Shown here piece by piece: positions 25,726 to 34,220 of a stretch of DNA of 64,000 bases. The number at the start of each line of letters is the position of its first letter. Within the stretch, counting starts at the first letter, position 1. Position numbers and translations under genes: made by a program. Source of the DNA: Phenylobacterium conjunctum (lineage in GTDB: Bacteria; Pseudomonadota; Alphaproteobacteria; Caulobacterales; Caulobacteraceae); contig NZ_JBHTLQ010000003.1 of NCBI RefSeq assembly GCF_042679085.1, forward strand, positions 62,001 through 126,000, written 5' to 3'. The notes below the pieces were generated by a model. It worked only from the letters and a program-made list of their open reading frames with translations, was not told where the DNA came from and ran no database searches.

Positions 25726-25887
25726 ATGAAGTCACCATTCAAAGCCAAGTCGTCGCGCCGGCGGCGCATGGAGGCGCGTCGACGTGCGGAATTGCTCGAC
25801 CGTTATGGCGAGCAGATCCGGCTGGTGGCGATCGGTGGCGGGATCGTGCTGGTCGCCGTCATGGTGATCAAGCTGGTGATCCGCTGA
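25726..25887 (+). CDS. Small single-pass membrane protein
   Basis: A 53-residue protein: a very basic N-terminus (KSPFKAKSSRRRRMEARRR), then a hydrophobic helix (residues ~31-50, LVAIGGGIVLVAVMVIKLVI). It should sit in the inner membrane with the basic end inside. A strong GGAGAAG site lies 6 bp ahead of the ATG, which is the main support besides the helix. I do not recognise a family. The stop lies within a hairpin that may end its transcript. Confidence 0.6.
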   Translation: MKSPFKAKSSRRRRMEARRRAELLDRYGEQIRLVAIGGGIVLVAVMVIKLVIR

Positions 25888-25901
25888 GCCTGCGGGCTCA
25901 G
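25884..25901 (+). terminator. Hairpin at the end of the small membrane protein gene
   Basis: A 7-bp stem (25884-25890 with 25895-25901) with a TGCG loop is followed by GTCTTCTTG. It overlaps the stop codons of both the small + strand gene and the convergent thioesterase gene, so it may act on either strand. Confidence 0.4.
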
Positions 25902-26329
25902 GTCTTCTTGTGCATCAGCTTGAAGACGCCAGTGGCGCGAACGACGTCGTGGCCGCCGACATAGGCGCGGCCTTCAACGAAGGCGATGTCCTTGGTGGCG
26001 CGGGTGCAGCGCGCCTCGCCCATCACCCACTCCCCCACCCGCGCCATGTGCAGGAAGTCCACCGACAGGTGGATGGTCACGCCGGTCTTGCGAGTCTCGC
26101 GGTACTGGGCGTTGGCCAACAGACCGTCCATGAAGGCGGTCAGCATGCCGCCATGCACCAGTCCGATGCCGTTGGCGTGGCGCGGCAGGGCGAAGAAGGC
26201 CTGCTCGGTGAATTCGCCCGGATGCTCGCGGTGAAAATAAGGACCGTTGTGCGTGGAAAACGCGCCGCGGCCGCTGGAGCGGATGAAGCCCTCGGGCGGG
26301 GTGGGAATCTGGTCGTCCTGGGCCGTCAC
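25898..26329 (-). CDS. PaaI-family hotdog thioesterase
   Basis: A 143-residue hotdog-fold protein of the 4HBT/PaaI type, hydrolysing acyl-CoA thioesters. Seen: the active-site helix GLVHGGMLTAFMDGLL and the strand VTIHLSVDFLHMARVGEWV. Its ATG overlaps the stop of the glutaminyl cyclase gene by 4 bp, so the two are translated together although their functions look unrelated. The acyl substrate is unknown. Confidence 0.85.
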   Translation of the reverse strand: MTAQDDQIPTPPEGFIRSSGRGAFSTHNGPYFHREHPGEFTEQAFFALPRHANGIGLVHGGMLTAFMDGLLANAQYRETRKTGVTIHLSVDFLHMARVGEWVMGEARCTRATKDIAFVEGRAYVGGHDVVRATGVFKLMHKKT

Positions 26330-27132
26330 GGGGCCTCCTTGGGGCCGGTCAGGCCGATTTCATACAGGTGGGGCCAGTTCTTGCCGGTCACGAACAGGCG
26401 GTCCTTGGCGGCGTCATAGGCGATGCCGTTGGCCACCGCATCCGGCCCCAGGCCCATGCGGACCTCCGGCAGGCTGGAAAGATCGATCCAGCCCTTCACC
26501 CGACCCGTGGCCGGGTCGATGCGGGCGATGCGGTGGGTCAGCCAGATATTGGCCAGGACCTCGTCCTTCACCCACTCCAGCTCGTTGAGATTGCGCACCG
26601 GCTGGCCGTCGGCGGTGACCTTCACCCGGCCAGTCTCCTTCAGGGTGCGGGGATCCAGGAACCTGAGCCAAGGCGTGCCGTCGCTCATGATCAGACGTTT
26701 GCCGTCCTGGGTCAGGGACCAGCCCTCGCCCAGATAGCGGAAGCTGCCCTTGCGGGTCAGGGTCTTGCGGTCCCAGCGGAAGCCGACGCCATCGCGCCAG
26801 GTCAGGCTGATCAGGTCATCGCCCCAGTTGACGATCCCCTCCCCGAACAGGTCCGGGTCGATGGCCTGGGACTGCAGCACCACGCCATCGGCCAGGCGAA
26901 TCCGGCGGATATCGGAGCGGCCCTCAAGGCCGGTGCTCTCGTAGATGTCGCCGTCGAGATAGAGAAGGCCCTCGGTGAAGGCGCCGACATCATGGGGATA
27001 GGCCGCGCGCACCTGCACCCCCTGGACGGGGATCGCGCCCGCCGGCGGATCGGCCGAGGCCGGCGCGCCACAGGCGGCCAGCCCCAAAGCCAGGAGCGAG
27101 GCGAGACAGAAGCGGATCAGCGGGGCGCGCAA
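26326..27132 (-). CDS. Glutaminyl-peptide cyclotransferase, lipoprotein form
   Basis: A 268-residue beta-propeller glutaminyl cyclase (plant/bacterial type), which turns N-terminal glutamine of peptides into pyroglutamate. A signal ends in LGLAAC, a lipobox with Cys21 as probable lipidation site, so the enzyme is likely tethered in the periplasm. Seen family blocks: YPHDVGAFTEGLLYLDGDIYES in two parts, TWRDGVGF, LNELEWVKDEVLANIW and GKNWPHLYEI. The downstream thioesterase gene overlaps it by 4 bp. Confidence 0.88.
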   Translation of the reverse strand: MRAPLIRFCLASLLALGLAACGAPASADPPAGAIPVQGVQVRAAYPHDVGAFTEGLLYLDGDIYESTGLEGRSDIRRIRLADGVVLQSQAIDPDLFGEGIVNWGDDLISLTWRDGVGFRWDRKTLTRKGSFRYLGEGWSLTQDGKRLIMSDGTPWLRFLDPRTLKETGRVKVTADGQPVRNLNELEWVKDEVLANIWLTHRIARIDPATGRVKGWIDLSSLPEVRMGLGPDAVANGIAYDAAKDRLFVTGKNWPHLYEIGLTGPKEAP

Positions 27133-27202
27133 GCCAGTCTCCGGAGCAAGCAGGCTCCTGGTTTGGGCAAGCTTTGCGGCCTAGGCAAGGCCCGACAGAG
27201 GC

Positions 27203-27844
27203 TCAGGCGTAGCCGGAGGACTCGATCTCAGCCACCACCAGGCCCTTGGGACCCTCGGCGAACCGCACCATGACGTCATCGCCCGGTTGGAGATCCTCCA
27301 GGCCCGAGCGGCGCAGGGTCTCGATGTGGACGAAGATGTCGCCAGGTTCGCCGTCGCGGACCACGAAGCCATAGCCCTTGGCGCGGTTGAACCACTTGAC
27401 CTTGGCGCGTTCGAGGGGACCGCGGGGCGCCGGCGGACGGCGCGGGCCACGGGCCTGAAATCCGCCGCCCTGGCGATCAAAGTGTCCCCCGCCGCCGTGG
27501 CGGTCGAAGCTGTCGCGATCCCGGCGGAAATGGCCCTCGTCCTGACGTCGACGGTCGCTGGGCGGAGAGGCGGAACTTTCATCGAGGTTGACCACCTCGG
27601 AGACCTGCCAGCCCTTCGGCCGACGCACGACATCACAAACGATCACGGCCCCCTCGAGCGCGCTCTCGCGCCCGGCGTTCCGCAGTGAAGTCACATGCAA
27701 CAGAACGTCTTTCAGATCCGTCTGGCCCGGATCGTCCGGAACAATGAATCCATAGCCCTTACCGGCGTCGAACCACTTAATTCGACCACTGATCCGCACC
27801 GCGCTCCCGTGCGAATCGACTCCCTCGTATTCGTAACCAGACAT
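27203..27844 (-). CDS. Cold-shock protein with two cold-shock domains
   Basis: A 213-residue protein with two nucleic-acid-binding cold-shock domains: the first (~residues 17-85) with GRIKWFDAGKGYGFIV, the second (~143-210) with KVKWFNRAKGYGFVV and IFVHIETL. Between them is a low-complexity Arg/Gly/Asp-rich linker (~90-140) with RRDRDSFDRHGGGG. The double-domain layout matches Caulobacter CspC/CspD, which work as RNA chaperones in stationary phase rather than only in cold. A GAGGGG site precedes the ATG. The 250-bp upstream region carries strong palindromes. Confidence 0.9.
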   Translation of the reverse strand: MSGYEYEGVDSHGSAVRISGRIKWFDAGKGYGFIVPDDPGQTDLKDVLLHVTSLRNAGRESALEGAVIVCDVVRRPKGWQVSEVVNLDESSASPPSDRRRQDEGHFRRDRDSFDRHGGGGHFDRQGGGFQARGPRRPPAPRGPLERAKVKWFNRAKGYGFVVRDGEPGDIFVHIETLRRSGLEDLQPGDDVMVRFAEGPKGLVVAEIESSGYA

Positions 27845-28095
27845 TTGCCCCTCTGGCCCGGTCTCCCCCGATCCTTTCGGATATTGGCCAACTATAACAC
27901 TGTTCTCGTATCAGGAGAGCCGTCAATGGGGGATTTTAACCATCCGCACGCCAGGCGTGTGGTTCTCTAGCCATGCGAGCGCTGCAGCGCTCAGATCGGG
28001 CCAAAGACAATCAAGGTGCGTGGAGCGTCTTCACCTGGGAAGGGAAGTCTTCGCGAGCATGACGCCAAGATGGGGGAGGTCTTGAGCGCCACGCC
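27845..28095 (-). promoter_or_regulatory. Upstream region of the double cold-shock gene with palindromes
   Basis: No gene is visible in these 251 bp. On the - strand, reading toward the cold-shock gene, there is a perfect 16-bp palindrome of the GAGCGCTGCAGCGCTC type (27977-27992), a 6-bp hairpin closed by one base (27947-27959), a TTGACG that could be a -35 element (27921-27926) and a TATAGT (27891-27896), though the latter two are 24 bp apart and so not a standard pair. A structured 5' leader would fit a cold-shock gene, but this is inference. Confidence 0.4.
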
Positions 28096-28170
28096 TGGCA
28101 GTCCCTAGGGGAGTCGAACCCCTCTCTCCAGGTTGAAAACCTGGCGTCCTAACCGATAGACGAAGGGACC
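28096..28170 (-). tRNA. tRNA-Glu (anticodon TTC)
   Basis: On the - strand GGTCCCT pairs with AGGGACT (first pair G-U), the anticodon loop TTTTCAA gives TTC, the T-arm contains GGTTCGACTCC, discriminator G and encoded CCA follow. All arms fold. Confidence 0.96.
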
Positions 28171-28177
28171 GCGTCGG

Positions 28178-28208
28178 CGAAGGAGGCGCTGTATATCCGC
28201 CTCCTTCG
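28178..28208 (-). terminator. Strong hairpin between recJ and tRNA-Glu
   Basis: A perfect 11-bp stem (28178-28188 with 28198-28208) around a 9-nt loop lies 18 bp after the recJ stop. It should end the alaC-hom-glpX-recJ message or protect its 3' end and separate it from the tRNA. There is no T-run on the - strand. Confidence 0.6.
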
Positions 28209-28225
28209 GGGTGTGCAAGCGCCGA

Positions 28226-30031
28226 TCAGGAGATTTGTCGACGAAGATCGGCGACGTCCTCGATCTCCAGTTCCACGGCCCGGCGGCCCTGCCAATCGTC
28301 GGGCTTCAGCCGCCCGGCCACATGCAGTCCGCCGCCCTCGGCGAGCAGCCGACGGCCGATCTCGGTGTCCTCCGCGCGCCAGGCGACGGCCTTGAGTTTG
28401 CCGCCGGAACGATCGGTCAGGGTCACCCGGACATGGCCCCCGCGCAGCGCCATGGCGCGCTCGACCCGCACGTCCGCCAGGGCGAACAGCGGCTCGACAT
28501 TGCCGGGACCAAAGGGGGCCAGCCGCTGGAAATCTTCATACAGCGCCCGGTCGGCGCCGGCGGTCGTCACCAGGGCGTCGATGTCCAGGGCGTCGGCCTC
28601 GGCCGCCTCCCGCGCCTCCTCCGCCATCTGGGCGCAGAGGAAGTCGCGAAGCTCGGGGATGGTGTCGGGCCGGACCGACAGGCCCGCGGCCATGGCGTGT
28701 CCGCCCCCGGCCAGCAGCAGGCCCGCCTCATAGGCCGCCTGGACCGCCCGGCCCAGGTTGACGCCCGGCTGGGAGCGGCCCGAGCCCTTGCCGATATTGC
28801 CCGGCCGGTCGACGCCCACCACGATCACCGGCTTGCGGTAGCGCTCGCGCAGCCGCCCGGCGACGATACCGATGACGCCGGGGTGCCAGTCATCGGCCGC
28901 CACGAGGAGCATGGGCGCGTCGGCCTGGTTGCTCTGGTGCTCGATCAGGCGGATCGCCGCCTCCATCACTTCGCGCTCCACCTCCTTGCGTGAGGCGTTG
29001 AGGCCGTCGAGCTCGGCCGCCAGGGCCTCGGCCTCCAGCGGATCGTCGGTGGACAGCAGGCGGGCGCCGAGGTCGGCGCGACCGATCCGGCCGCCGGCGT
29101 TGATTCGAGGCCCGAGGATGAAGCCGGCGTGGAACACCGTCGCCGGCCCCTGCCCCTTGGCCACGTCCAGCAGCGCCTTCAGCCCCGGGTTGCGCCAGGC
29201 CGACATGGTCCTGAGGCCCAGGGTGGCCAGGGCCCGGTTGAAACCGCAGAGCTCGGTGACGTCACAGATCGCACCCATGGCGGCCAGGTCGAGCCACTGC
29301 TTCAGGTCGGGCTCCGGACGGTCCTGAAACATCCCCCGGCGGCGCGCCTCGCGATTGAGGGCGGCGAGCAGGACGAAGGTGACGCCCGCGGCGGCCAGCC
29401 GACCCTGACCGGACGTGTCATCCGGGCGATTGGGGTTCACCAGGGCCGAGGCGGCCGGCATCTCCCCGTCGCGCATCAGGTGGTGGTCAATCACCACGAC
29501 CTCCAGGCCGATCTCCGCGGCGGTGGCGATCGCGTCATAGGCGGCCGCGCCGCAGTCGACGGTGACCACCAGCTCGGCCCCCTCCTCCCGCAGTCGGCGG
29601 AATGCGGCGGGCGACGGGCCATAGCCCTCGGTGATGCGGTCGGGGACGTAGATGGGCAGGTCCTTGCCCATGGCGCGCATCCAGCGCACCAACTGGGCGG
29701 CGCTGGAGGCGCCATCCACGTCATAGTCGGCGAACACCACCATCGGCCGGTCGCGCTCGACGGCGTCGATCAGGATCGAGGCCGCGCGGTCCATGTCCTG
29801 GAAGCTCGAAGGGTTCGGAAACAGGGCCTTCAGGGTCGGGTTGAGGAAGGTCTCCCCGGCCTCGGCGTCCACGCCACGGGAGGCCAGGGCGCGGGCCAGC
29901 GGCTCCGACAGGCCGAGGCTCATCTGGTGGCGGCGGACCAGGTCGGGCTCGGCCGGACGCGCCCGCCAGGGCCGTCCCGTCAGGGAACGGGAGACGCCGA
30001 GATAGCCCGCTTGTGTCGAGCCATCCGCCAT
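28226..30031 (-). CDS. recJ: Single-stranded-DNA-specific exonuclease RecJ
   Basis: A 601-residue 5'-3' exonuclease of the DHH phosphoesterase family, working in recombination and mismatch/base-excision repair. Seen: VFADYDVDGASSAAQLV (motif I), VVTVDCGAAAYD, the DHH box in VVIDHHLMRDGE, and the DHHA1 motif GGGHAMAAGLSV, followed by the C-terminal OB region. It starts 4 bp after the glpX stop and is the last gene of the operon. Confidence 0.95.
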   Translation of the reverse strand: MADGSTQAGYLGVSRSLTGRPWRARPAEPDLVRRHQMSLGLSEPLARALASRGVDAEAGETFLNPTLKALFPNPSSFQDMDRAASILIDAVERDRPMVVFADYDVDGASSAAQLVRWMRAMGKDLPIYVPDRITEGYGPSPAAFRRLREEGAELVVTVDCGAAAYDAIATAAEIGLEVVVIDHHLMRDGEMPAASALVNPNRPDDTSGQGRLAAAGVTFVLLAALNREARRRGMFQDRPEPDLKQWLDLAAMGAICDVTELCGFNRALATLGLRTMSAWRNPGLKALLDVAKGQGPATVFHAGFILGPRINAGGRIGRADLGARLLSTDDPLEAEALAAELDGLNASRKEVEREVMEAAIRLIEHQSNQADAPMLLVAADDWHPGVIGIVAGRLRERYRKPVIVVGVDRPGNIGKGSGRSQPGVNLGRAVQAAYEAGLLLAGGGHAMAAGLSVRPDTIPELRDFLCAQMAEEAREAAEADALDIDALVTTAGADRALYEDFQRLAPFGPGNVEPLFALADVRVERAMALRGGHVRVTLTDRSGGKLKAVAWRAEDTEIGRRLLAEGGGLHVAGRLKPDDWQGRRAVELEIEDVADLRRQIS

Positions 30032-30035
30032 GGGG

Positions 30036-30989
30036 TCAGACCGGACGCTTCATCCGGACTTCGCGCACCTCGCGGGTGGACGAATTCATCACCAGGGTGT
30101 GGGTGTGGACGAAGCCGTCCTTGAACGACACGCCGTCCAGCAGGGCGCCGTTGGTGACGCCGGTGGCCGCGAAGATGGCGTCGGCGCGGACCATCTCGTG
30201 CAGGTCGTACTTCTTGTCGAAGTCGGTGATCCCGACCCTGGCCGCGCGGGCGCGCTCGTCGGCGTTGCGGAACACCAGGCGGCCCTGGAACTGGCCGCCG
30301 ACGCACTTCAGCGCCGCGCAGGCCAGCACGCCCTCAGGCGCGCCGCCCTGGCCGATATAGAGGTCAATGCCGGTGGCCGGGTCGGCGGTGTTCATCACCC
30401 CAGCCACGTCGCCGTCGGTGATCAGCTGCACCCGGGCGCCGACCGAGCGGACCGAGGCGATGATGTCGGCATGGCGCGGCCGGTCGAGGATGCAGACGGT
30501 GATGGTCTCCGGCGAGACGCCCTTGGACTCGGCCAGAGCCTTGACGTTGTCGGCGGGCGACTTGTCGAGGTCGATCACCCCGGCCGGATAGCCCGGCCCG
30601 CAGGCGATCTTGTCCATATAGGTGTCCGGCGCGTTCAGCAGGGTGCCCTTCGGCGCCCAGGCCATGACGGCCAGAGCGTTGGCCATGGCCTTGGCGGTCA
30701 GGGTCGTGCCTTCCAGCGGGTCCAGGGCGATGTCGATAGCGGCGCCTTTTCCCAGGCCCACCTTCTCGCCGATGTAGAGCATGGGCGCTTCGTCGCGCTC
30801 GCCCTCGCCGATGACGATCTCACCATTGATGGCCAGGCTGTTCAGGGCCGTGCGCATGGCGTCGACGGCGGCCTGGTCGGCGGCGATTTCGTCCCCACGG
30901 CCGACGAGCTTCCAGGCGGCGATGGCGGCGGCTTCCGTGACCCGGCCCGCGTCCAGAATCAGTCCGCGATCCAGAATCTCAGAACTCAT
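30036..30989 (-). CDS. glpX: Class II fructose-1,6-bisphosphatase GlpX
   Basis: A 317-residue bisphosphatase of gluconeogenesis and, in autotrophs, the Calvin cycle. Seen: GEIVIGEGERDEAPMLYIGE in two parts, the metal-binding DIALDPLEGTTLTA, VTNGALLDGV and the active-site region GQGGAPEGVLACAAL. The ATG at 30989 has a GGGAGA site 8 bp upstream and is preferred to a TTG two codons earlier. It sits between hom (51 bp upstream) and recJ, an order conserved in several alphaproteobacteria. Confidence 0.95.
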   Translation of the reverse strand: MSSEILDRGLILDAGRVTEAAAIAAWKLVGRGDEIAADQAAVDAMRTALNSLAINGEIVIGEGERDEAPMLYIGEKVGLGKGAAIDIALDPLEGTTLTAKAMANALAVMAWAPKGTLLNAPDTYMDKIACGPGYPAGVIDLDKSPADNVKALAESKGVSPETITVCILDRPRHADIIASVRSVGARVQLITDGDVAGVMNTADPATGIDLYIGQGGAPEGVLACAALKCVGGQFQGRLVFRNADERARAARVGITDFDKKYDLHEMVRADAIFAATGVTNGALLDGVSFKDGFVHTHTLVMNSSTREVREVRMKRPV

Positions 30990-31040
30990 CCGCAACTCTC
31001 CCGCCTGTGGCCGGCTTAGCCGGACAGTATCCGTGGATTC

Positions 31041-32330
31041 TCAGATGCGCGCGATGCGCAGAAGACGAGGCCTATCCAGAACCGAAGACAGATTCGCGAT
31101 GCGGTCTATGGCCGCTGTCAGCACGGATTCCGCAACGGCGTGCGTCGTCAGGACGATCGGCACACCCTCGGAATTCTCCACGGGCTTCTGAAGGAAGCTC
31201 TCAATGGAGACGCCGGCCTCGGCCAGGGTTTCCGAAACCGCCGCGATGACGCCGGGCTCGTCCTTGACCAGGAAGCGCAGATAGGCCCGGCTCATGGACT
31301 TGGACGGATCCACCGGCGTGAAGGGCCGAAGGGTCGTGGCCGGACGCTGGAACACGGGCCGCACGGCGCCGGTCATCACATCGGCGATGTCGGCGGCCAC
31401 AGCCGCGGCGGTCGGGCCGGCGCCCGCGCCCGGGCCTTGAACGAAGATGCGGCCGATGCGCTGGCTCTCAATGAACAGGGCGTTGAGCGCCCCGCCCGCC
31501 TGGGCCAGGGGGTGGCTGAGCGGAGCCAGCGAGGGATGGACCCGCACCAGCACACCGTCCGCCGACCGGTCGGCCGAGGCCACCAGCTTGACCCGATAGC
31601 CCAGGTCGCGGGCCATCTTGATGTCCAGCAGCTCGATCTGGTCGATGCCCTCAATCTCGGCGGCGGCGAAGTTGGGCGCGCAGCCGAAGGCCAGGGCGGC
31701 CAGGAGGGTGATCTTGTGCGCGGCGTCGAACCCGCCGACGTCCATGGTCGGATCGGCCTCGGCGTAGCCCAGGCGCTGGGCCTCGGCCAGAACCTCGGCG
31801 AAGGGCCGTCCGCCCTGCTCCATCTCGGTCAGGATGTAGTTGCAGGTGCCATTGAGGATGCCCGCGACGCTGTTGACGTCGTCGCCGACCAGAGCCTCGC
31901 GCATCATCTTCACGGCCGGCACGCCGCCCATGACCGCGGCTTCGAAGACCAGCGGCGCGCCATTGGCCTCGGCCAGCACCGCCAGCTCCGCGCCATGCTC
32001 GGCCAAGAGGGCCTTGTTGGCGGTGACGACCGGCTTGCCGAGCTTCAGCGCCGCCTCAACCGCGGCCTTGGCCGGGCCGTCGGAGCCACCGATCAGTTCG
32101 ACGAAGACGTCGTTGTCCGGCGAGGTGGCCAGGGCCACCGGATCGTCGAACCACGGCAGGTTCGAGATGTCGAACGGGCGCGGCCGCGAGCGCGACCGGG
32201 CCGAGACGCCGGTCACCACGGCGCGTCCGCCGGCCGGCGCGAAGTCCGGCCGGTCCGCCAGGAAGGTCAGCAGGCCGGCGCCGACCGTGCCCAGGCCCGC
32301 AACGCCGATACGCCAGGTCTTCTCACTCAT
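31041..32330 (-). CDS. hom: Homoserine dehydrogenase
   Basis: A 429-residue enzyme that reduces aspartate semialdehyde to homoserine for threonine and methionine. Seen: NADP-binding GVAGLGTVGAGLL, VVTANKALLAEHG, GIMNGT-type motif as GILNGTCNYIL, the substrate region YAEADPTMDVGGFDAAHK and a C-terminal ACT domain (~residues 350-425) beginning YLRFLVKDEPGVIAAV that allows feedback control. Its ATG overlaps the upstream aminotransferase stop by 4 bp. Confidence 0.96.
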   Translation of the reverse strand: MSEKTWRIGVAGLGTVGAGLLTFLADRPDFAPAGGRAVVTGVSARSRSRPRPFDISNLPWFDDPVALATSPDNDVFVELIGGSDGPAKAAVEAALKLGKPVVTANKALLAEHGAELAVLAEANGAPLVFEAAVMGGVPAVKMMREALVGDDVNSVAGILNGTCNYILTEMEQGGRPFAEVLAEAQRLGYAEADPTMDVGGFDAAHKITLLAALAFGCAPNFAAAEIEGIDQIELLDIKMARDLGYRVKLVASADRSADGVLVRVHPSLAPLSHPLAQAGGALNALFIESQRIGRIFVQGPGAGAGPTAAAVAADIADVMTGAVRPVFQRPATTLRPFTPVDPSKSMSRAYLRFLVKDEPGVIAAVSETLAEAGVSIESFLQKPVENSEGVPIVLTTHAVAESVLTAAIDRIANLSSVLDRPRLLRIARI

Positions 32331-33547
32331 TGCGCCGCCAGGGTGTTGTGATGCCGCGACAGGATGTCGTCGGCGTTGGCCAGGAACTTCTTCACGTTGC
32401 GCGCCGCCTGGCGGATGCGGTGCTCGTTCTCCACGAGCCCGACCCGCACGAAGCCTTCGCCGTATTCGCCGAAGCCGACGCCCGGCGCCACGGCCACGCC
32501 GGCCTCTTCGATCAGCAGCTTGGAGAACAACAGCGAGCCGGCTTCCTTGAACTGCTCGGGCACCGGGGCCCAGGCGAACATGGAGGCGGGCGGCGCGGGG
32601 ATATCCCAGCCGGCGCGCTTCATGGATTCCACCAGGGTGTCGCGGCGGCTCTTATAGATGGCGCGGATCTCGTCCACGCAGTCCTGCGGACCGTTCAGGG
32701 CGGTGGCGGCGGCCACCTGGATCGGCGTGTAGGCGCCGTAGTCCAGATAGGACTTCACCCGCGCCAGGGCGGCGCAGATCCGGTCATTACCGACCACCAT
32801 GCCGACCCGCCAGCCGGCCATGGCGTAGGTCTTCGACAGCGAGTTGACCTCGACGGCGATGTCCTTGGCGCCTTCGACCTGCAGGATCGAGGGCGGCGGG
32901 TTGTCGTCGAAATAGATCTCGGAATAGGCGATGTCGGAGATGACCAGCAGGTCGTGCTTCTTCGCCAGCGCCACCACGTCCTTGTAGAAATCCACGTCCA
33001 CGCACTGCGCGGTCGGGTTGGACGGATAGGAGACGATCAGCACGCTCGGCGCCGGGCTGGAGTGGCGCATGGCGGCGCTCACGCCCGACAGATAGGCCTC
33101 CGGGCTCTCGGCCGGCACGTGGCGGATCACCCCGCCGGCCATGATGAAGCCGTAGGCGTGGATCGGGTAGGCCGGGTTCGGGCACAGGATCACGTCACCG
33201 GGCGCGGTCAACGCCTGGGCGAGGTTAGCGAAGCCTTCCTTGGAGCCCAGGGTGGCGATCACCTCGCTGTCCGGGTTCAGGGTCACGCCGAACCGGCGCT
33301 GATAGTAGCCGGCCATCGCCCGGCGCAGACCGACAATGCCCTTGGAGGCCGAGTAGCGCCCGGCCTTGGGGTCCTTGGCGGTCTCGATCAGCTTGTCGAC
33401 GATGTGCTTGGGCGTCGGCATGTCGGGATTGCCCATGCCGAAGTCGATGATGTCGATGCCTTGGCCGCGCAGGCGAGCCTTGATGCGGTTCACCTCCTCG
33501 AGGACGTAGGGCGGGAGGCGTTTGATGCGGTGGAATTCGGGGGTCAT
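32327..33547 (-). CDS. alaC: AlaC-type PLP aminotransferase
   Basis: A 406-residue class I aminotransferase. Seen: RIKRLPPYVLEEVN, DIIDFGMGNPDMPTP, YPSNPTAQ, and the PLP lysine in NSLSKTYAMAGWR. This fits AlaC (glutamate-pyruvate transaminase) and the closely related LL-diaminopimelate aminotransferases; the position before hom also suggests an aspartate-family role, so the exact substrate is open. The ATG at 33547 starts the conserved N-terminus; the frame upstream has no homology. It heads the alaC-hom-glpX-recJ operon. Confidence 0.88.
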   Translation of the reverse strand: MTPEFHRIKRLPPYVLEEVNRIKARLRGQGIDIIDFGMGNPDMPTPKHIVDKLIETAKDPKAGRYSASKGIVGLRRAMAGYYQRRFGVTLNPDSEVIATLGSKEGFANLAQALTAPGDVILCPNPAYPIHAYGFIMAGGVIRHVPAESPEAYLSGVSAAMRHSSPAPSVLIVSYPSNPTAQCVDVDFYKDVVALAKKHDLLVISDIAYSEIYFDDNPPPSILQVEGAKDIAVEVNSLSKTYAMAGWRVGMVVGNDRICAALARVKSYLDYGAYTPIQVAAATALNGPQDCVDEIRAIYKSRRDTLVESMKRAGWDIPAPPASMFAWAPVPEQFKEAGSLLFSKLLIEEAGVAVAPGVGFGEYGEGFVRVGLVENEHRIRQAARNVKKFLANADDILSRHHNTLAAQ

Positions 33548-33664
33548 TTTAAGCTCATGCCGCGGCGTCCGCGGCTTTACGGGAGCTGAGGTCGCGCATG
33601 GATAGCCCCCGACCGGGGACCAGCCAAGCAGGTTCAATGGAAATTGCGCCTCCGCAGGCCCCTT

Positions 33665-34138
33665 TTATTTCTTGGGCGGCGGAGGCGGTGTAGCTCGCTG
33701 CCGAGCCTGCTTGGCGAACGCCTCCGTTGCAGCCGTTGTCGAGTCGGGTCCTTCGACCCCAGGACCGGCGGCGGCCAGGGCCCGCGCGGCGAAGCTGTCG
33801 GTGGCCGAGAGCGTCCAGGTGCTCGGCGCCGTCGCGGCGGCGAGCGCTGCGCCGTCCCCCTCGACCTCTGCCGCGGCCTTGCCCCAGGCGCGGTCGGGCC
33901 GCACGTCGGCGGGCGGCGGCGGGATGTCGGCGAAGGTCGGATAGGTCTTGGCCGCGCTGGCCAGGGTGGAGATTTCGGCGGACGCCGCCGAGGCCTTGTC
34001 AAGGCTGGCCGGCGCAAACGGGCCGGACGCGCATCCCGCGACGCCCGCGGCGGCGGACAGGCAGCCGAGCGCCACACCGACGCGCAGGGCGCGGCGGGTC
34101 AGGCGGTTCGTCACGAAAAGTCGAAGCGATGCGTTCAT
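33665..34138 (-). CDS. Putative lipoprotein of unknown function
   Basis: A 157-residue protein with a signal ending in AAGVAGC, a lipobox near residue 36, then Ala-rich sequence with FADIPPPPADVRPDRAW and a Pro/Lys tail (TPPPPPKK). It is probably an envelope lipoprotein. The DVRPDRAWGKAAAEVE stretch recurs in short alphaproteobacterial lipoproteins that I cannot name. The ATG at 34138 is chosen because it puts the basic signal at the start. Its start is 82 bp from the divergent phaC start. Confidence 0.6.
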   Translation of the reverse strand: MNASLRLFVTNRLTRRALRVGVALGCLSAAAGVAGCASGPFAPASLDKASAASAEISTLASAAKTYPTFADIPPPPADVRPDRAWGKAAAEVEGDGAALAAATAPSTWTLSATDSFAARALAAAGPGVEGPDSTTAATEAFAKQARQRATPPPPPKK

Positions 34139-34220
34139 TTCCGTCCAGGTCTTATGCCATGATCGGTTTCGGCGAAAGAGCGCGGAGACCAAAGCGCCTC
34201 GTCAATGGGAGAACACGTCC

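Noticed and set aside
25088..28170. A genomic island or prophage using the tRNA-Arg, tRNA-Pro or tRNA-Glu genes as attachment sites
   Set aside because: No integrase, phage gene or repeated tRNA 3' end is visible, and the genes between are ordinary alphaproteobacterial ones.
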